Below the pieces are notes generated by a model. The model searched no databases and was not told the DNA's origin. It saw nothing but the letters and a program-made list of their open reading frames with translations. The position numbers and the translations under genes are program-made. Shown here piece after piece: positions 46,885 through 55,831 of a DNA stretch of 62,341 nt. Position 1 is the stretch's first letter, and every line of letters begins with the position of its first letter. This stretch comes from Actinomycetaceae bacterium. Its GTDB lineage: Bacteria > Actinomycetota > Actinomycetes > Actinomycetales > Actinomycetaceae. The stretch is taken from NCBI GenBank assembly GCA_030532405.1, contig JAUNLF010000004.1, positions 1 through 62,341 on the forward strand, in the 5' to 3' direction.

Positions 46885-48234
46885 GTGTGGTTTGACAAAC
46901 TTCTGTACCCCTTCAAGGTGGCAGTTGCCTGGGTGATGGTGCGTCTGCACGACGTATTCGTCTTCTTCGGCATGGAGGATGGATCCGGCCCCGCTTGGGT
47001 AATCTCCATCATTGGCCTTACGATCATCGTTCGTGTCCTGCTCATTCCGCTGTTCTTTAAGCAGATTAAGAGCTCGCGTGGCATGCAGGCGTTGCAGCCT
47101 GAGATGAAGAAGATTCAGGACAAGTACAAGGGTAAGAAGGATCCTGCTTCGCGTCAGAAGATGAGCGAAGAGATGATGGCCCTATACAAGGAGCATGGCA
47201 CTTCACCGTACTCCTCGTGTCTGCCAATCCTGTTCCAAATGCCCGTGTTTTTCGCATTGTTCCGCGTGCTTGCGTCGACCGGCCAGATTGCGGAGGGTAC
47301 TTACGCTTACGAGTCGCTCGGCCCGCTAACGGCTTCGAAGGCCGCTGAGATTGAAGGTTCGACCCTGTTTGGTGCGCCTCTTTCGGCAACGTTTGTGACT
47401 GCGCCGTCCACGCAGGCGAAGATCATCATCATTGTGATGATTGTGGCGATGGTGATTACGCAGTTCATCACGATGCGTCAGCTGACGATGAAGAATATGC
47501 CGGAGTCCGCGAAGGACCCGTCGAACCCGATGATGCGCAGCCAGCAGATGATGATGTACACGATGCCGCTGGTTATGGGCGTTTCGGGCTTTTTCTTCCA
47601 AACCGGTGTGCTTGTTTACTGGTTTACGACGAACCTGTGGACGATGGGCCAGCAGTTCTGGACGATCGCGCGCATGCCTACCCCGGGTTCTGATGCTTAC
47701 CAGAAGCTGATGAATAAGCGTCGTAGTGACTACATTGAGTGGGCACGTCCTGTGTTCGAATCGTTTGACGCGTCTTTTAAGCAGATGAATGAGGGCGATT
47801 CGGCGGCTCGTCAGGGTCTGATCGAATCTACGCTGAATACTTTGAAGAAGCGCGCACCGAAGCAGAAGATTCCGACGAAGTTTGGTTCGGAGGTTTCTGC
47901 AGAGCAGCAGTTGGCGGCTTACCGCGAGCTTGCTTACAACGAGTGGGATGGCATGCCGGATCAGCGTTGGTTGAAGAAGTTTGATCCGACGTCGCGTCGT
48001 ACTACTTCGGAGACGCATGATCGCGTGCAGCCTAAGCGCCTCACTAAGCGTGAACGTCAGGCTCGTGATGCTGCGATTCGTCGCCGTCAGGAGCGCGAAC
48101 GTAAGATTGCGGAGCGCAAGAGCGAGCTGTCTCCTGAGGAACTTGAAAAGCGCCGCGAAGAGCGCCGCGCTCAGCGTCGTAAGGCGGCGCGCAAGAAGAA
48201 GGAAGAAAAGGACAAGCGGGACGGCAACAAGTAA
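46885..48234 (+). CDS. yidC: Membrane protein insertase YidC/Oxa1
   Basis: 449 aa. Inserts and folds membrane proteins. Five to six helices; the family segments GLTIIVRVLLIPLFFKQIKSSR and PVFFALFRVL are present. The C-terminal ~100 residues are a very basic cytoplasmic tail (RKKKEEKDK) that contacts ribosomes. I chose the GTG at 46885, with GGAG 8 bases before it. Confidence 0.96.
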   Translation: MWFDKLLYPFKVAVAWVMVRLHDVFVFFGMEDGSGPAWVISIIGLTIIVRVLLIPLFFKQIKSSRGMQALQPEMKKIQDKYKGKKDPASRQKMSEEMMALYKEHGTSPYSSCLPILFQMPVFFALFRVLASTGQIAEGTYAYESLGPLTASKAAEIEGSTLFGAPLSATFVTAPSTQAKIIIIVMIVAMVITQFITMRQLTMKNMPESAKDPSNPMMRSQQMMMYTMPLVMGVSGFFFQTGVLVYWFTTNLWTMGQQFWTIARMPTPGSDAYQKLMNKRRSDYIEWARPVFESFDASFKQMNEGDSAARQGLIESTLNTLKKRAPKQKIPTKFGSEVSAEQQLAAYRELAYNEWDGMPDQRWLKKFDPTSRRTTSETHDRVQPKRLTKRERQARDAAIRRRQERERKIAERKSELSPEELEKRREERRAQRRKAARKKKEEKDKRDGNK

Positions 48235-48281
48235 TCGGCCCGGTTGTTGCCCGAAGCCTTATCGATCCAGAAAGTGTAGTT

Positions 48282-48815
48282 ATGTCTGAAGAATCGTCAA
48301 ACAAGGAGCGCGTCGCTCAGCTCGTAGAAGAGGGCGACATTGCCGCGGACTACCTTGAAGAGCTGCTAGATATTGCCGATCTTGATGGCGATATTGAGCT
48401 GGATGTTGAGAATGACCGTGCGCTGGTGGAGATCGGTTCGGAGGAGCCGTCTTCGCGCTTGGAGCGCCTGGTTGGTGAGGATGGTAAGACGCTTGACGCC
48501 CTCCAGGAATTGACGCGTCTTGCGGTTCAAAATGAGACGGGTGAGCGTTCGCGTCTCATGCTTGATATCGCTGGTTTCCGTGCGAATCGTCGCCGGGAGC
48601 TCACAGCCATTACCGAAGAGGCAATCACGCGCGTACGTACGACGGGTGAGCCGGTCATGCTTGAGCCGATGAACCCGTTTGAGCGCAAGGTCTGCCACGA
48701 CGTTGTTGCCGATGAGGGCCTTGTATCCGAGTCTGAAGGCGTCGAACCGAACCGTTGCGTCGTCATCCTTCCCGATTCCGGGGATGAGGACGATTCTGAG
48801 GACTCCGAAGAGTAG
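48282..48815 (+). CDS. jag: Jag/KhpB RNA-binding protein
   Basis: 177 aa. A KH domain (DIELDVENDRALVEI and the loop VGEDGKTLDALQELTRL) is followed by an R3H domain (PFERKVCHDVVADE, SEGVEPNRCVVI). Binds single-stranded RNA, often with KhpA. The C-terminus is acidic. It follows yidC by 47 bp and is read into rsmG. Confidence 0.94.
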   Translation: MSEESSNKERVAQLVEEGDIAADYLEELLDIADLDGDIELDVENDRALVEIGSEEPSSRLERLVGEDGKTLDALQELTRLAVQNETGERSRLMLDIAGFRANRRRELTAITEEAITRVRTTGEPVMLEPMNPFERKVCHDVVADEGLVSESEGVEPNRCVVILPDSGDEDDSEDSEE

Positions 48816-48823
48816 GTAAAACC

Positions 48824-49459
48824 ATCACTGAGGAAATCGAAAAGCCCACGGATGCCGTACGCGAACTGTTCGGTGAACAGTTCGAGGAGGTAGAGGTCCT
48901 CGCGCAAATGTTGATTGCCGAGGGCGAGTTGCGCGGGCTTATTGGACCGCGAGAACTGCCGCGACTGTGGTCGCGGCATATCGTGAACTCCGCGGCTGTG
49001 CTTCCTTTTTTGCCTACTGCAGTTCAGGTCATGGATGTGGGTTCGGGCGCTGGATTCCCGGGTTTGGTTATTGCGATAGCCCGCCCGGACCTGGATGTCC
49101 ACTTGGTTGAGCCAATGTCCCGCAGGTGTGAGTGGCTCGCAGATGTGCGCGACGAACTCGACCTCGACAACATTACGATTCACAACGCTCGCGCGGAAGA
49201 ACTTCACGGTTTAGGACAATCCGACATCGTGACTGCGCGCGCTGTTGCCAACCTTAAGAAGTTGACCAAGTTGACTATGCCGCTTGTTTTGCCGGGTGGG
49301 TCAATGCTTGCTTTGAAGGGGCGCAAAGCTAAGGAAGAGGTCGACGCTGCTCGCTCTGTTTTCAAGAAACTCGGGGTTCACCGGGTTGACATTCACGAGG
49401 TTCCTTCAGTCATGGAGGATGAATCCACGCGAGTCGTCCAGCTGCGTAAGAAGCGGTAG
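48824..49459 (+). CDS. rsmG: 16S rRNA m7G methyltransferase RsmG, unusual start
   Basis: About 211 aa. Methylates G527 of 16S rRNA. SAM-binding motif VMDVGSGAGFPGLVIA; also LIGPRELPRLWSRHIVNSA. The first in-frame ATG is at 48908, but the family-conserved residues AVRELFGEQFEEVEVLAQMLIAEG... begin about 28 codons before it, and no in-frame ATG, GTG or TTG lies between the stop at 48797 and 48908. The best start is ATC at 48824, with AGAGTAGG upstream; one base change would make it ATG. If translation starts at 48908 the N-terminal helix is lost. Confidence 0.85.
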   Translation: MTEEIEKPTDAVRELFGEQFEEVEVLAQMLIAEGELRGLIGPRELPRLWSRHIVNSAAVLPFLPTAVQVMDVGSGAGFPGLVIAIARPDLDVHLVEPMSRRCEWLADVRDELDLDNITIHNARAEELHGLGQSDIVTARAVANLKKLTKLTMPLVLPGGSMLALKGRKAKEEVDAARSVFKKLGVHRVDIHEVPSVMEDESTRVVQLRKKR

Positions 49460-49513
49460 TTATCGCCGGGATCGAGGCTGGGATTATACACAGGGTGGCA
49501 GAACCCACTCGCG

Positions 49514-49522
49514 TTATCCACA
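49514..49522 (+). promoter_or_regulatory. Single DnaA box upstream of parA
   Basis: A perfect TTATCCACA lies 70 bp upstream of the parA start in a 132-bp gap. It could link origin firing to the partition genes. Confidence 0.45.
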
Positions 49523-49591
49523 CCTCCGGCAAGCCAGAATGTCTGGTGTCGGTCGTTCCTACTAAACTGGTTGCAGTTGAAAGGAGCCGTA

Positions 49592-50488
49592 GTGTCAACA
49601 GGTTCTACCCCTCTAGCTGATGAGCTTGCGCGAGCTGCACGTGATCGTGCGAGGCTCGAGCAGGTTACTTTTCCAAGGCCCGCGCGTCCCCTAGTTGTAG
49701 CTGTCGCCAACCAAAAAGGTGGCGTTGGGAAAACTACTTCTACGGTTAATCTGTCGGTGGCTTTGGCTAAAGCTGGCCTGTCGGTCATGGTTATCGATGC
49801 GGACCCTCAGGGGAACGCTTCTACAGCTTTGGGGATCGAGCACACGCAAGGGACAGAGTCGACCTACGATGTGCTAACCGGTGAGCTCAGTCTTGAGGAG
49901 TGTCTGCAGCCCTGCGAGGAGGCTGACCACCTCATGGTTTGCCCTGCCACGATCGACCTGTCGGGTGCGGAGCTTGAGTTGTCCTCGCTGACCCAACGTG
50001 AGTTTGTGTTGCGTCGTGCTGTTAAAGACTACTTGGCTGTTCACCGCAATGTTGACGTTATTTTGATTGATTGCCCGCCGAGCTTAGGGCTGTTGACGCT
50101 GAATGCTTTTGTGGCCGCCGATCAGGTCATTGTTCCTATCCAGGCTGAGTACTACGCCCTGGAAGGTCTGTCGATGTTGATTCACACGATCGAGAAGATT
50201 CGTGACTACTTGAATCCCGGCCTGAATATTGGCGCGATTTTGTTGACTATGTTTGATCGCCGTACGAATCTGAGTGCGGAGGTTGCTTCGGAGATTAAGC
50301 GGTACTTCCCTGACATCATGTTGGAGTCGTACATTCCCAGGTCGGTTAAGCTTTCAGAAGCACCGAGTTTTGGCGTGAGTATTTTCTCGCATGACCCGAG
50401 GGGTCAGGCTGCTACTTCTTACAAGGCCGCGGCGTATGAGCTAGCCCAACGGTGGGCGGATTTAGGAGATCAAAATGGCACCGAGTGA
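49592..50488 (+). CDS. parA: Chromosome partitioning ATPase ParA
   Basis: 298 aa. Moves duplicated origins apart with ParB. The deviant Walker A is KGGVGKTTSTVNLS, with DADPQGNAS and DVILIDCPPSLGLLTLN. The start is the GTG at 49592 with AGGAG 5 bases upstream. A ~30-residue N-terminal extension precedes the fold. It overlaps parB by 14 bp. Confidence 0.97.
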   Translation: MSTGSTPLADELARAARDRARLEQVTFPRPARPLVVAVANQKGGVGKTTSTVNLSVALAKAGLSVMVIDADPQGNASTALGIEHTQGTESTYDVLTGELSLEECLQPCEEADHLMVCPATIDLSGAELELSSLTQREFVLRRAVKDYLAVHRNVDVILIDCPPSLGLLTLNAFVAADQVIVPIQAEYYALEGLSMLIHTIEKIRDYLNPGLNIGAILLTMFDRRTNLSAEVASEIKRYFPDIMLESYIPRSVKLSEAPSFGVSIFSHDPRGQAATSYKAAAYELAQRWADLGDQNGTE

Positions 50489-51752
50489 ACGACGTGCTCT
50501 GGGGCGCGGCTTAGGATCACTCATTCCTGATCGCGAACAAAATGTTTCACGTGAAACATCCGAAGTTGAGCGAGGCTCTGCGCGGCCTACCGACGTGTTC
50601 TTTACCGGCGGTGCGGGTACGGACTCTAAAGAGCGTAGGTCGTCTGCGATTGCTGCTGACTTGTTGAAGCCCTCCCCGCGAAGTAAGCGCGGTGCGAGCA
50701 AGAAGACAAGCACGACCGGTTCTAATCGTGCTCAAAGTTCTGCGGGTAGCACTCGGCGACAGAAGGCCAAGGGTACAAGCGACTTTTTTGAAGACATTAT
50801 TGATCCCAAGGCGAATGAGGGCGTGAATGCCTCCGGTTCTGGCGAGGAGGAATCTTCGAAGCTGGTTCCTGTGCCCGGCGCGACGTTCGCTGAGGTTGGT
50901 GTAAATCTTGTTGTTCCCAATCCGAAGCAGCCGCGTGAGATCTTTGATGAGGATGAGCTAGAGGAACTATCGGCGTCTATTCGCGAGATTGGCGTGTTAC
51001 AGCCGATCGTTGTTCGTCCTATTGATGGCTCCGACGAGAAGTATGCGGATATCGTTGCGGACCGCAAGTCGGATGGGATTGATGATCTTCCGGAGTTTGA
51101 GCTCATTATGGGTGAGCGCCGCTTGCGCGCCTCGAAGCTTGCGGGTTTGGAGTTTGTTCCGGCTATTGTTCGCGATACCGACGATGATGATCTTCTTCGC
51201 GACGCACTTTTAGAGAATCTGCACCGTACGCAGCTGAATCCTATTGAAGAAGCTAATGCGTACCAGCAGTTAATGTCTGACTTTGGTTATACCCAGCAGG
51301 AGCTGTCTAGTCGTATAGCAAGGTCTCGCCCGCAGATCGCTAACTCCCTTAGGCTGTTGAAGTTGCCGCCCACGGTGCAGCGCAAGCTTGCTGCCGGTGT
51401 TATTTCGGCTGGGCATGCGCGTGCACTACTCGGCTTGCGGAATGCTGCTCAGATGGAAGCATTGGCTGATCGGATTATTGCCGAGGGTCTGTCTGTGCGC
51501 ACGACCGAAGAGATTGTTGCACTGGGTGACATCACCGAACATGTTGCGTCTAAGAAAGCTGCGAAGCGTGCGCCCGCGGCACCTTCTGAGCGAGCCTCAG
51601 TCGTTATTAATAGGTTGACGGACCTTCTAGATACGCGGGTTACCGTGCACGAAGGTAAACGCAAGGGACGCATTACCATCGAGTATGCCGGTATCGAGGA
51701 CTTAGACAGGATCTCCCAGGTTATTGAGGGTCTGAAAGGTCCCCGCTACTAG
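50475..51752 (+). CDS. parB: Chromosome partitioning protein ParB
   Basis: 425 aa. CTP-dependent clamp that loads at parS. The N-terminal ParA-stimulating segment RRALGRGLGSLIP is followed by a ~130-residue disordered linker, the nuclease-like domain with NPKQPRE and the CTP-box region MGERRLRASKLAG, then the helix-turn-helix with QQELSSRIARSRPQIANSLRLL. Its coding sequence contains a parS site. The long linker is longer than in many ParBs. Confidence 0.97.
   Translation: MAPSERRALGRGLGSLIPDREQNVSRETSEVERGSARPTDVFFTGGAGTDSKERRSSAIAADLLKPSPRSKRGASKKTSTTGSNRAQSSAGSTRRQKAKGTSDFFEDIIDPKANEGVNASGSGEEESSKLVPVPGATFAEVGVNLVVPNPKQPREIFDEDELEELSASIREIGVLQPIVVRPIDGSDEKYADIVADRKSDGIDDLPEFELIMGERRLRASKLAGLEFVPAIVRDTDDDDLLRDALLENLHRTQLNPIEEANAYQQLMSDFGYTQQELSSRIARSRPQIANSLRLLKLPPTVQRKLAAGVISAGHARALLGLRNAAQMEALADRIIAEGLSVRTTEEIVALGDITEHVASKKAAKRAPAAPSERASVVINRLTDLLDTRVTVHEGKRKGRITIEYAGIEDLDRISQVIEGLKGPRY
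50543..50558. promoter_or_regulatory. parS site inside parB
   Basis: Perfect TGTTTCACGTGAAACA, covering codons ~23-28 of parB. It is read as part of the disordered linker, so the protein tolerates the residues it imposes. Confidence 0.95.
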
Positions 51753-51760
51753 GTGCTAAT

Positions 51761-53035
51761 TGTTTCACGTGAAACAATTTCGGCCAGGCTCTCTAACATG
51801 AGAAACGTAGTTGGGCTTCTATGAGCAACTGACTGGGTACGCGTTTGACCCGTGTTCCATCCGGGTCTTCCAATAGTGGGCACTAATGTTTCACGTGAAA
51901 CAATTTTTATGACGACCCGGCTACGCGCTGAGGCAAAGCATGGCGAAAATCGTCGCTGTCGTCCTTGTGTGCTCATGTCGGCGAGTGCAGAGGAAGGCAT
52001 TGTGGCCGATCGTGAATCCATCCTGGACTGATGACGGCGCATATTTAATTCTGGAGTGATCTTCTAGGCACCTATCGGAAATTGTTTCACGTGAAACAAT
52101 TCTTGATGTGCTCGCACAATTCGGAATGTACTTTCTTACCAGGACGAGGTCTAAGCGGGACAGAACCTAGTATGACGAGCTAGATCTGGCTGGTTTGATC
52201 CAGGACGTACCGGTCCCCGGAGAGGAACGTTCTCGGTCAAGACCGATTCCAGCCTGGAAGTACGGTATCCAAACCATTCAGAGCTACGGCGAAGGCTTCT
52301 GAGCTAACCTCCCAAATTGTTTCACGTGAAACAATTATGTTCTCTGTAGCGCGATTTGTGGACGTAGTCTTCCTGCCAGGAAGCGGTGCACGCGTAACGG
52401 AACCAAATCTTAGGCGCTACGTTCGGATGGTTTGCCCCGGAATATACCAGTGCCCGGAGAGGAACGTTCTCTGTCAAAAGTTATTCGAGTTTGGACCCGC
52501 GGCATCCACCTAGATTGGACCTACGGCGAAGGCTTCTGCACTCGTATCTTCAATTGTTTCACGTGAAACAATTCTTCGGACACGCGCAGGACTCATGTTG
52601 GCTGTGGTAGAGGCACCTACTTACACATTCACGCGGTAGAGATGCCGGTGCGCCGAGGAACGCTCCCATGGCACCTCGTGTTGGGCAACAGCGTTTTATG
52701 TGGAGAAGAGAGTTTCAAGATCGAACGTCTAACCCAAACTTCGATGGACTATGTGAACCACCGCGATTGAAGCTCGGCAATTGTTTCACGTGAAACAATT
52801 TTGCTCTATATACCGCGACTTGTGGGCGTAGTCCTACTGCCAGGAACCATGTGCACACGAAATAGAATGCAATCTTAGGCGCTACATTCGGTTGGTTCGC
52901 TCCAGGATGTACCAGTACCTGGAGAGGAATGTTCTCGGACAAAAGTGATCACGGTGTGGAAGTGCGATACCCAACCAATTGAGATCTAATGTGAAGGATT
53001 ACGCGCTTGTGTCATTAATTGTTTCACGTGAAACA
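51761..53035. repeat. parS: Array of seven parS sites with long repeated units
   Basis: Perfect 16-bp palindromes (TGTTTCACGTGAAACA) start at 51761, 51887, 52083, 52318, 52555, 52782 and 53020; all but one are flanked by AATT on at least one side. The intervals are 126, 196, 235, 237, 227 and 238 bp. Units starting at 52083, 52318 and 52782 are diverged copies of one another, sharing GGAGAGGAA(c/t)GTTCTC at offset 136-139 and other blocks. No gene fits inside. This is the centromere-like ParB loading region. Confidence 0.95.
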
Positions 53036-53096
53036 ATTTGGGTATTGCGTAAGTGTGCGCGACCAGAAAAGACGAGTGCACAAGCTTCAGGTAACA

Positions 53097-53212
53097 GAAA
53101 CTCCCCACTAGCTGGACTGATTAACTGAACTGCTCCCCACTAGTAGATAACTGATTTCTCAGTCCAACTAGTGGGGGGAATTCAAATCGGTGGCCGACTA
53201 ATGGGGAGTTTC
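53097..53212. repeat. Nested inverted repeats with four CCCCACTAG-type motifs
   Basis: GAAACTCCCCACTAG at 53097-53111 is mirrored by CTAATGGGGAGTTTC at 53198-53212. Inside, CCCCACTAGCTGGACTGA (53103-53120) pairs with TCAGTCCAACTAGTGGGG (53159-53176) with one mismatch. A further CTCCCCACTAG lies at 53133-53143. It lies between the parS array and the 3' end of ddl, and could fold as a cruciform or end the ddl transcript. Confidence 0.75.
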
Positions 53213-53259
53213 GAAGGATGATTCTCACTAACAGTGGGATTGTGCAGAGTTACACGCGG

Positions 53260-54213
53260 TTACTCCTGGGAAGCAAACTGCGCGATGTTTTCCAAAATCT
53301 CGCGGAAAGAGCTGTGTTCTTCCGCAGCAAGTGGGAACAGCGAAGTATCTGTCATTCCGGGGCTCACGTTGGCGTCGATGAACCAGGCTGTACCCTCATC
53401 GTCGACGATCAGGTCGATCCTGGACAGGTGACGCATACCGAGCGTGTCGTGCATCTTCAGCGCGGCTTCCTTAACGTTCGCCAGAGCCTCATCGGATAGG
53501 CGCGCAGGAACGAAGAACTCGGAGCGACCTGTGTTGTAGCGGGCATCGTAATCGTAACGACCGTCGTCAGTCACAATTTCAACGGGTGGGAGGGCGACCG
53601 GGCCGTCCTCCAGGTCAAGAACAGACACGGCAACCTCGTGGCCGGGGATGAACTCCTCGACCATCACAGTGTCACCGTAAGCAAACGCATCAACCATTGC
53701 GGAACGAAGCTCGTCCTCGGTACCGACCTTTGATAGGCCAAGCGCTGAACCGCCATCGGAAGGCTTTACGATGAGCGGGAAGTAGAAGTCAGCCTCATTG
53801 GAAATAATCGACTGGATGATTGCGGGCGCACCAACCTGGCGGAAAAGCTCCTGCCGCAGCGACAACCACCTCGGAGTAGCCACACCCGCCAGCTTTGCCA
53901 GAGACTTCGCAGTTGGCTTGTTAGACGCCAGCGCACACGAAGATGCGGGTGAACCCACATACGGGTAGGAAATCAGCGAAAGCAGGTCCTGCACGGAACC
54001 ATCCTCACCGACCGAACCGTGGATCAGCGGCCACACCACGTCGGGTTCAAACTCGGCGACAGTAGGCATGAACTGGGCGTTCAAATCGCACACCTCGACG
54101 GTATGACCACCGTGACGAAGAATATTCGCAACGCGACGACCCGACCGAAGCGAAACATCACGCTCGTGGGTGAGTCCACCGGCAACAATCAGGATTTTTA
54201 GCGAGTCAGACAT
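53260..54213 (-). CDS. ddl: D-alanine--D-alanine ligase
   Basis: 317 aa. Makes the D-Ala-D-Ala dipeptide of peptidoglycan. ATP-grasp enzyme with VWPLIHGSVGEDG, YVGSPASSCALASNKPTAK, VKPSDGGSALGLSKV and the late RIDLIVDDEGTAWFIDANVSPGMT. The ATG has AGGAGA upstream. It is the last gene of a minus-strand run that lies head-on to replication, 10 bp after the aminotransferase. Confidence 0.95.
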   Translation of the reverse strand: MSDSLKILIVAGGLTHERDVSLRSGRRVANILRHGGHTVEVCDLNAQFMPTVAEFEPDVVWPLIHGSVGEDGSVQDLLSLISYPYVGSPASSCALASNKPTAKSLAKLAGVATPRWLSLRQELFRQVGAPAIIQSIISNEADFYFPLIVKPSDGGSALGLSKVGTEDELRSAMVDAFAYGDTVMVEEFIPGHEVAVSVLDLEDGPVALPPVEIVTDDGRYDYDARYNTGRSEFFVPARLSDEALANVKEAALKMHDTLGMRHLSRIDLIVDDEGTAWFIDANVSPGMTDTSLFPLAAEEHSSFREILENIAQFASQE

Positions 54214-54223
54214 GGCAATCTCC

Positions 54224-55546
54224 TTAGACCTGGTCCGGGGCAGGAGCTATAACAGCGCCATCTGGCAGCTCCGCCCTCACGTTGGTGCCGAACATTTCAA
54301 CAAGCTCTTGCTCCGCGTGAATAACGCGAGCCAAGCGGCGCACGCCCTCGCGAATCTCTTCTGGCGGCGGATAGCAGAACGACAGGCGAATATGGTCGCC
54401 GCCGCGCCCATCCGCATAGAACGCGGTACCGGAAACGTAGGCGACAAGCCCGGTCACAGCGCGCGGAAGCATCGCCTTCGCATCCAAACCTTCCGGCAGT
54501 GTCAGCCACGTGTAGAAGCCACCATCGGGCTTCGTCCATTCCAATCCGGGTAGTTTTTCTTGGAGGGCGGACTGCATAGCCTCAGAACGCTCGCGATACA
54601 TCTCGCGGTAAATCTTGACCTGGGAATACCAATCGTAGTTAGACAGGTAATCCTCAATCGCCATTTGACCGACCATGGAGGGCGACAAGATCGCGGACTC
54701 CGAAGCCAGCACCAGCTTGTCGCGGATGGCGTGCGGTGCTAACGCCCAGCCAATACGGAAGCCGGGAGCGAACATCTTCGAGAACGACCCGAGGTACACA
54801 ACGCCCTCGGGGTTATAAGACTGCAGTGCCGCAATCGGATCGGAATGGAAGCCAAGCAGACCGTAAGGGTTGTCCTCGACGATCAGGACGTGCTCGCGTT
54901 TACAGATCTCAACAATCCGAGGGCGACGCTCCTCAGACAGTGTCACGCCCGCGGGGTTGTGGAAGTTAGGGATCGTGTACAGGAACTTAATCGTGCGTCC
55001 CTGAGCGCGCACATCCTTAATAGCTTCCTCGAGTGCTTCCGGAATCAGCCCGTCCTCATCCATTTCAACGTGGACGACTTCGCCTTCATAGGCGCGAAAT
55101 GTTCCCAAAGCACCGACATATGAGGGCGCTTCAGCTAAAACGACGTCGCCCTTTTCAAGGAACAACTCCGATACCAGGTCGAGGGCTTGCTGCGAACCCG
55201 TCGTAACTACGACGTCATCGGGATCAGCATTAATACCGTCGTAAGTCATAACTTCGGTGATGCGCTGACGCAACGGTTCCCAGCCCTGGCCAGAACCGTA
55301 CTGCATCGCCTGCGCACCGTGCCGGCTGATAAGCGCGCGAGCGGATTCAGCCAGCTTATCCAGCGGCAAATCCTTAATATTTGGCATACCGCCAGCCAAG
55401 GACACGACCTCGGGGCGAGAAACTACAGCAAACAGGGCGCGGATTTCAGATGAGCGTAAGCCGTGGGCTCGGGCGGCGTATGCACCATGCCAAGGATCTA
55501 GTCGATTTCCTGCATCGGATTTTCGCATACCGCCTGGTTCAGACAC
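54224..55546 (-). CDS. PLP-dependent aminotransferase (class I/II, AAD/MocR-like fold)
   Basis: 440 aa from the GTG at 55546. The PLP-lysine lies in YLGSFSKMFAPGFRIGW, with TGSQQALDLV, NFHNPAGVTLS and EDNPYG typical of the 2-aminoadipate/aromatic aminotransferase group. There is no N-terminal GntR domain, so it is not a full MocR regulator. The frame is open to 55744, but that stretch spans a terminator. The ATG at 55528 is another possible start. Substrate not known. Confidence 0.87.
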   Translation of the reverse strand: MSEPGGMRKSDAGNRLDPWHGAYAARAHGLRSSEIRALFAVVSRPEVVSLAGGMPNIKDLPLDKLAESARALISRHGAQAMQYGSGQGWEPLRQRITEVMTYDGINADPDDVVVTTGSQQALDLVSELFLEKGDVVLAEAPSYVGALGTFRAYEGEVVHVEMDEDGLIPEALEEAIKDVRAQGRTIKFLYTIPNFHNPAGVTLSEERRPRIVEICKREHVLIVEDNPYGLLGFHSDPIAALQSYNPEGVVYLGSFSKMFAPGFRIGWALAPHAIRDKLVLASESAILSPSMVGQMAIEDYLSNYDWYSQVKIYREMYRERSEAMQSALQEKLPGLEWTKPDGGFYTWLTLPEGLDAKAMLPRAVTGLVAYVSGTAFYADGRGGDHIRLSFCYPPPEEIREGVRRLARVIHAEQELVEMFGTNVRAELPDGAVIAPAPDQV

Positions 55547-55663
55547 GTTCTTCACTCTTTCCGTAATGGCTACACGAGCCGGCCGGCCCGCCTCGCTTAG
55601 GAGCTTTCCCTCTGATTGTCCCACTGTAACGCATCGACGCAAAAGAAAAACCTGCGTGTATAC

Positions 55664-55702
55664 AAAACGGACACCGAACAAAACCAGTTCGGTGTCCGTT
55701 TT
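55664..55702. terminator. Terminator between trxA and the aminotransferase
   Basis: A 16-bp perfect stem (AAAACGGACACCGAAC / GTTCGGTGTCCGTTTT) with a 7-base loop. It would end the trxB-trxA transcript on the minus strand, and the terminal Ts suit either direction. Confidence 0.9.
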
Positions 55703-55831
55703 AGTGGAACAATCGTAAGGCTGCCGCCCAGTTAGGACGCACACTCACCAACGGGCAACAGCCAGTCGCCGTCAACCGATGGCATCAGGCCGGTGACCTG
55801 CCGGCCAGGGACGCCCTCGGAAAACGAAATA

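Noticed and set aside
51753-53040. parS array taken as a CRISPR array
   Set aside because: The repeat is a 16-bp perfect palindrome matching parS, intervals are over 100 bp and homologous to each other, and no cas genes are present.
55547-55744. Longer N-terminus for the aminotransferase
   Set aside because: The open frame crosses a 16-bp stem terminator and adds ~66 residues with no family match.
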